Source: Phoenix dactylifera
Lineage: Eukaryota > Streptophyta > Magnoliopsida > Arecales > Arecaceae
Length of the DNA: 64,000 nucleotides
Assembly (NCBI RefSeq): GCF_009389715.1
Contig: NW_024067820.1
Coordinates: forward strand, 372,001-436,000
Direction of reading: 5' to 3'
Every line of letters starts with the position of its first letter. Position 1 is the stretch's first letter. Made by a program: the position numbers and the translations under genes. Of the stretch, positions 59,735 through 64,000 are shown one piece after another. The notes below the pieces were generated by a model. That model saw only the letters and a list, made by a program, of their open reading frames with translations. It did no database searches and was not told where the DNA came from.

Positions 59735-62606
59735 TAACTTGATTTACTAAAATTGTTCCCAGAACAATGCTTGATACGTGGGGTGGCACCGTGGCAATGT
59801 TTAGCCCTTTAACCTGTTTAATTTGATTCAAGCCATGCTATATTCCCAGAATAACCTGATTTTTTATCTGCTTAATGAGAAAGTTTAGTTTTGGTTACTC
59901 TTGATGATGACCCAATACCAAACACCTCGTATTATAATAAGAATGGGCAGCAACTCTATCCAAGTTTGGCTTCACTTTCTCTAAAAAACATTTTTTCTCT
60001 TAACTCTTGGCATTTCATCTTGAATTGATTATATGCATGCTGTTCTCATATAGCTCGACTTTTTGCATATATTTTTTTTCCAATTTCCCATCATCAAGTA
60101 TATTTTATGGGCCACGTCTTGTAGCTTTTAGTGTGTTGCACATATGTGAGATTTTAATTTATTAACATCTCATATCATAAATATTTTTTTATCACGGTTA
60201 TTGTTATCGATATTGACTAAAAATATTTAAAATTAAGATGTATAGACTATGGTTCCATATTGCATTATTCTTATTTGTATTTTTATTCTTTTATTTCAAA
60301 AATAAAATATTTTTTTATTTTATTTTCAAATCATAAAATTTTAAAATAATTATTAAAAAAATATATAAATATGTTGGTGGTGAACAAAATTATGACAATA
60401 GTTGTGAAAGCAATAGAGGCTATAGTGATCTAAGGGGCAACGATGATGTAGTAATGATAGTGGTAGCAGTAATGGCTGCAGCAGTCGTGATGAAGATGAC
60501 TGCGATAATGGTGGTGCGGAAAGACAACTATAGCAGTGATAGAAATAGTAATGGTGCAGACGACTATATAAAAATAATAAAAATAAAAAATTTTCTTTTT
60601 TTATATTTTTATAAATGATAAAAATAATTTTTGAAAATAAAATATAAAAATAATAATACCAAACATGTTCCCATCTTAGTTTTTGTGATTTTATTTTCTC
60701 AAATATAAATTTTAAAACTGATCCTATGTATATGTATTTTAAATAATAAAAATCGCCAGGTGCGAAGGTAGTGAAGTTTTACCTGCCTCTCAATAAGCTA
60801 GAATCTGGTGGTTCCAAAGTCATTGTCTTGCGCCATCCAGGATATATTTTATACATAAATTACGAACACAACAGACGCCAAAAATAGCGTTTCCAAGAAG
60901 GGCAGCGGCAGAACCAAAGTAAGTTAAATATTATAATCTTAAAATCAAAGATCAAGCAATATACTTAATAATTGCAAAAGTTCTTGCTCCAAAAAATACT
61001 ATAAAAAAATTAGTAGAATACGACTCTTAAAGAGCAAAAGAAGATAGTGGAAACAATATAATCGGCAAGAATATGACATCAACAATGAACATTAAAGTAA
61101 GTTGAAAATATCATACAAAAAATTACACGTGAGGGCATGGATCAATATGTGATTTTTCATGTTCGAAATTTGTATCAGGTAGCACAGCTTATTTATAATT
61201 TATTTAGATCTTTTGAATGATCAATGATATTGTCATAGAAGAGATTGCTTTGCTCAAAGCTCTTTAAATGCCCTCTTCCGGGTGTAGCCAGCTTTGCCAT
61301 CTTAAAATGAGCACTAGAGAAAAATTTTCATGGAGTTTCAATATTAACCTATCTTTTTTACGCCTCGCCTCCTTCTTCTTGTATGTAATTATTAGCTCCC
61401 AACTTGGCGAGTCCAAGATGTTCATCTTGGAAACAGACGGCCCACCATCTCTTTTTCTCTAGTCATCAGTCAATGAGGCTGATTTGAGCGCCTAGTGATG
61501 ATTTCTGTGGTGCTAGTTTTATTCAAGATGATATTGTTTTTGTAGTAATTAGAGGCATGCATAGATCGGATGATAATCATGTTAGGATTATTTTGAACCG
61601 AACCCATTTAATTCGGATTTTTAAAATCAGAACTAAATCAATTAAAAAAAAATTGTTTGAACGATTGGGCACGATTGGGTATATAATATTCATGTCCGAT
61701 GAGTTGGGTTATAGACTAGGCTAAATTTAAACATAAATTTTTTATATATATAAAATGATGTCCAATAAGTTATATCAGACTAAGTTTAAATATATATCTT
61801 CTCGCTGGAGAATGTTCGATGCGGGTAGAATCTTTTTTTACTTATACCTTTTCCATCCGTGGTAGAGCTCAACCAGCGTGGCGACCCTATCATCATGTGA
61901 CTATGTGAGTACGTTATATCAGCACCACCTAAATAAACGACAGACTAGATAGCGACTCCACCAGGTAAACCAAGCGGGAGGCATTCGGTCTCCACATTTA
62001 ATCGACGCCCTCACGTTTCGAATCTGAGCCTTTTCGGTGGAATCAAAGCTCCATTTCCACCGTGCTACTATCTTCGGTGGTGAACTGATTTTTTTTTTGG
62101 ATTGCGTAGAAGCTCGAGATAAAGTAGAAATTATCTTTCTATGCACTAATGTTAAGACGGCAAAGTTGGTAATACATCAAAGAAGGCATTAAATTGCCCA
62201 GGCTCGAGCAAGTCCTGCTAATTTTTCTAATTATTATTATTATTATCTGAATTAAAACGGAGGCTAGGGAGGGTGACCACCAGCTTTTATTGCCAAACGG
62301 AGGCCGGGGAGGGTGCACCGAGTTGGTTATCGGTGATTTCACCAGCCGAAAAACCCAGTACCAGCGGTACGACCACTCCCGGTGTGATTGCCGCCTCCAA
62401 TCCTTATATTCCATGCCAAATTAGGCCGTCCGTCCCCCTCTGTCGGCCATTTTCGCATAGATCTTGTGGACCGTGCAGCGCCTCATCAGCCATCTCTGCG
62501 GCCACAGCGCCGAAGTTTCTCCTCGTAAAGAACTTTAGCCGCCGGGCTGGTCGCAAATTCCGCACTTCAGCAGTAAAATAAATCCACTCTAGAGAGAGGG
62601 AGAGAG
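59735..62606. other. Intergenic between divergent FANCI and MFP genes
   Basis: About 2.9 kb of AT-rich DNA. It includes a possible MITE at 60245-60672. I see no gene. The last 200-400 bp must hold the promoter and 5' UTR of the multifunctional protein gene, but I see no clear TATA box. Confidence 0.5.
60245..60672. mobile_element. Possible MITE with AT-rich inverted ends
   Basis: The left end (catattgcattattcttatt onward, ending ttatttcaaaaa) and the right end, reversed (catgtttggtattattattt onward, ending tattttcaaaaa), are diverged inverted copies of about 45 bp. The centre is a degenerate trinucleotide-rich stretch (gatgatgtagtaatgatagt). No clear target duplication. Confidence 0.4.
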
Positions 62607-63919
62607 ATGGGAAGGGGTAGGACGGAGATGGAGGTGGGAGCGGACGGGGTCGCTGTCATAACCATTGTCAACCCTCCCGTTAATGCCCTCTCCTTGGATG
62701 GTACCTTCTCTTGCTTTTGAAATTTTCGCTTTGCATCCTTTTATTCCTGGGACGTGTATTTGGACCTAGAAAATATTATATATGATGTGTTTTTCAGCTT
62801 GGATGATGATTTCATCTGGTTTATGCGATTTGATCATTTAGATTTTTTTGAATTTTTGTCTTTTAATGGCCTTGCATTAAATGGTTTAAGTGAATTTGCT
62901 CTTAGCAAAATTTAATGTATCACTAAGCTTTGTAGGTGGATACATTAAGTTTAGGGATAGTGTATCACTAAGCTTTGGGGTCAGTTGCTGCATTACTCAG
63001 CACCTTGATTGGTAAATTGGTTTGGCATGAGTTGACAAAGATACTGCATTTCATGTACTTTATCCATAATTATTTCTTTTTTTGGAATACCCTGATGTTA
63101 GATCTACTCTTATTCAGTATTGAAAAATTATGGTTTCCTTTGAACTGTTAAAGTATCATTTTTCTAATTAAATTCAATAGAAATATGTTGTCTGGTTTCT
63201 TTTTGCAGTACTAGTCAGCCTAAAAGAGAATTATGAAGAAGCTTTGAGAAGAGATGATGTGAAAGCGATTGTCCTCACAGGTATCTAGCAGTTTATGTAA
63301 CAGAGTCTTCTGTTTTGAACAGATTTCTGTTAGACATTATATGATTACACTTACACCTTGTGACAATCGGACAGGTGCAGGAGGGAAGTTCTCAGGAGGT
63401 TTTGATATCAGTGCATTTCAAGAGGGAAAAAGTAAGATTAGCATGCATCTGACATTCAACATTTTTCCTATCATATGCTTTCTTTGTTTTGTTAATTTTA
63501 CTTTTTTATACCATCAGCGAAGCAGGCAAAGGTTGATTTCTCAGCAAATGATTTTCTCAATGACACTTTAGAAGGTATAAGCTAGAGTTTTTAGCTTGAT
63601 TCTTTTTAGCATCTATTATTTTTAGAAGATTTTATATCACTTTTTCCCCATATTTTTCCTCTTGTCAGGTGCTAGAAAACCTTCAGTGGCAGCTATCGAT
63701 GGCCTTGCTCTTGGTGGTGGACTTGAGGTTGCAATGGTATGTGTTGGTATATATTACTAAATTACTTTTCACCTCAGTTTTAGTTTGCTTCTGAAGTTAA
63801 GCTATTTTATGTAACATGGTCATTTTTCCCTGGTCAGGCATGTCATGGTCGAATTTCTACTTCTACTGCTCAACTGGGTTTGCCTGAACTTCGGCTTGGA
63901 ATTATTCCCGGCATGGGAG
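62607..63919 (+). CDS. MFP2: Peroxisomal multifunctional protein (enoyl-CoA hydratase / 3-hydroxyacyl-CoA dehydrogenase), 5' part
   Basis: Exons are 62607-62700, 63209-63280, 63375-63431, 63518-63574, 63669-63736 and 63838-63919, and the gene continues past the window. About 143 residues of an expected 700 or so are visible, covering most of the N-terminal enoyl-CoA hydratase fold. Seen are VAVITIVNPPVNALSLD, RRDDVKAIVLTG, the oxyanion-hole segment KFSGGFDI (60-67), GLALGGGLEVAMACHGR with catalytic Glu113, and LGLPELRLGIIPGMGG with catalytic Glu133. The 20-residue spacing of the two glutamates matches the crotonase family. The protein carries out the hydration and dehydrogenation steps of fatty-acid beta-oxidation in peroxisomes. 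The start motifs (MEVGADGVAVITI, RRDDVKAIV) look more like MFP2 than AIM1. The dehydrogenase half and any PTS1 signal lie outside. Confidence 0.93.
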
Positions 63920-64000
63920 GTATTTTTGTAAACATGTTCTCCTTGCCAGTTTACAGAAGAAGAGTTTTTCTTGCATAATGCATGAACTATAATAAAGTGG

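Noticed and set aside
58993-59742. Long Arg/Glu/Gly-rich open frames on the plus strand
   Set aside because: They are antisense to the GC-rich first exon and upstream region of FANCI and show only low-complexity composition.

Overview
This is nuclear DNA of a flowering plant, most likely a non-grass monocot such as a palm. The evidence for that is genes with many short exons, GC-rich first exons followed by AT-rich introns, plant-type MITEs and L1-like LINE tails, and inserted organelle DNA. One plastid insert carries ycf1, which grass plastids have lost. The palm assignment is inference from overall character, not a search result. Six host genes can be reconstructed exon by exon, with reading phase kept across every junction. 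All protein families were recognised from memory.

Layout. 1-1554: fossil of a Ty1/copia element. 3.8-4.05 kb: LINE-type RNase H relic. 4.26-9.81 kb and 14.12-17.80 kb (+): two tandem soluble epoxide hydrolase genes with identical four-exon structure and equal length (322 aa). A broken third copy of the last exon lies at 19.05-19.26 kb. 24.60-21.58 kb (-): ribosomal protein eL18. 25.6-26.05 kb: plastid insert joining a piece of ycf1 to a piece of rbcL. 39.62-28.67 kb (-): MCTS1 homologue, a PUA-domain translation factor of 181 aa with eight exons. 39.83-41.22 kb: a Harbinger/Tourist-like element carrying a 138-bp tandem array, sitting just upstream of MCTS1. 50.37-44.41 kb (-): LC8 dynein light chain. 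52.58-52.77 kb: a very young truncated LINE. 59.52-53.16 kb (-): FANCI, the Fanconi anaemia DNA-repair protein, about 1,413 aa in 13 exons. 62.61 kb to the window end (+): the first six exons of a peroxisomal fatty-acid beta-oxidation multifunctional protein.

The genes do not form an operon. Loose functional pairs are the epoxide hydrolases with the multifunctional protein (fatty-acid metabolism) and eL18 with MCTS1 (translation). I found no clearly novel multi-gene system. The most notable items are the mosaic plastid insert, an intact-looking group II intron domain V lying antisense in a nuclear intron, two short introns with no stop that could be retained in frame, a FANCI that keeps SQ motifs but seems to lack the ubiquitin-acceptor lysine, and the Harbinger element with an internal minisatellite near the MCTS1 promoter.
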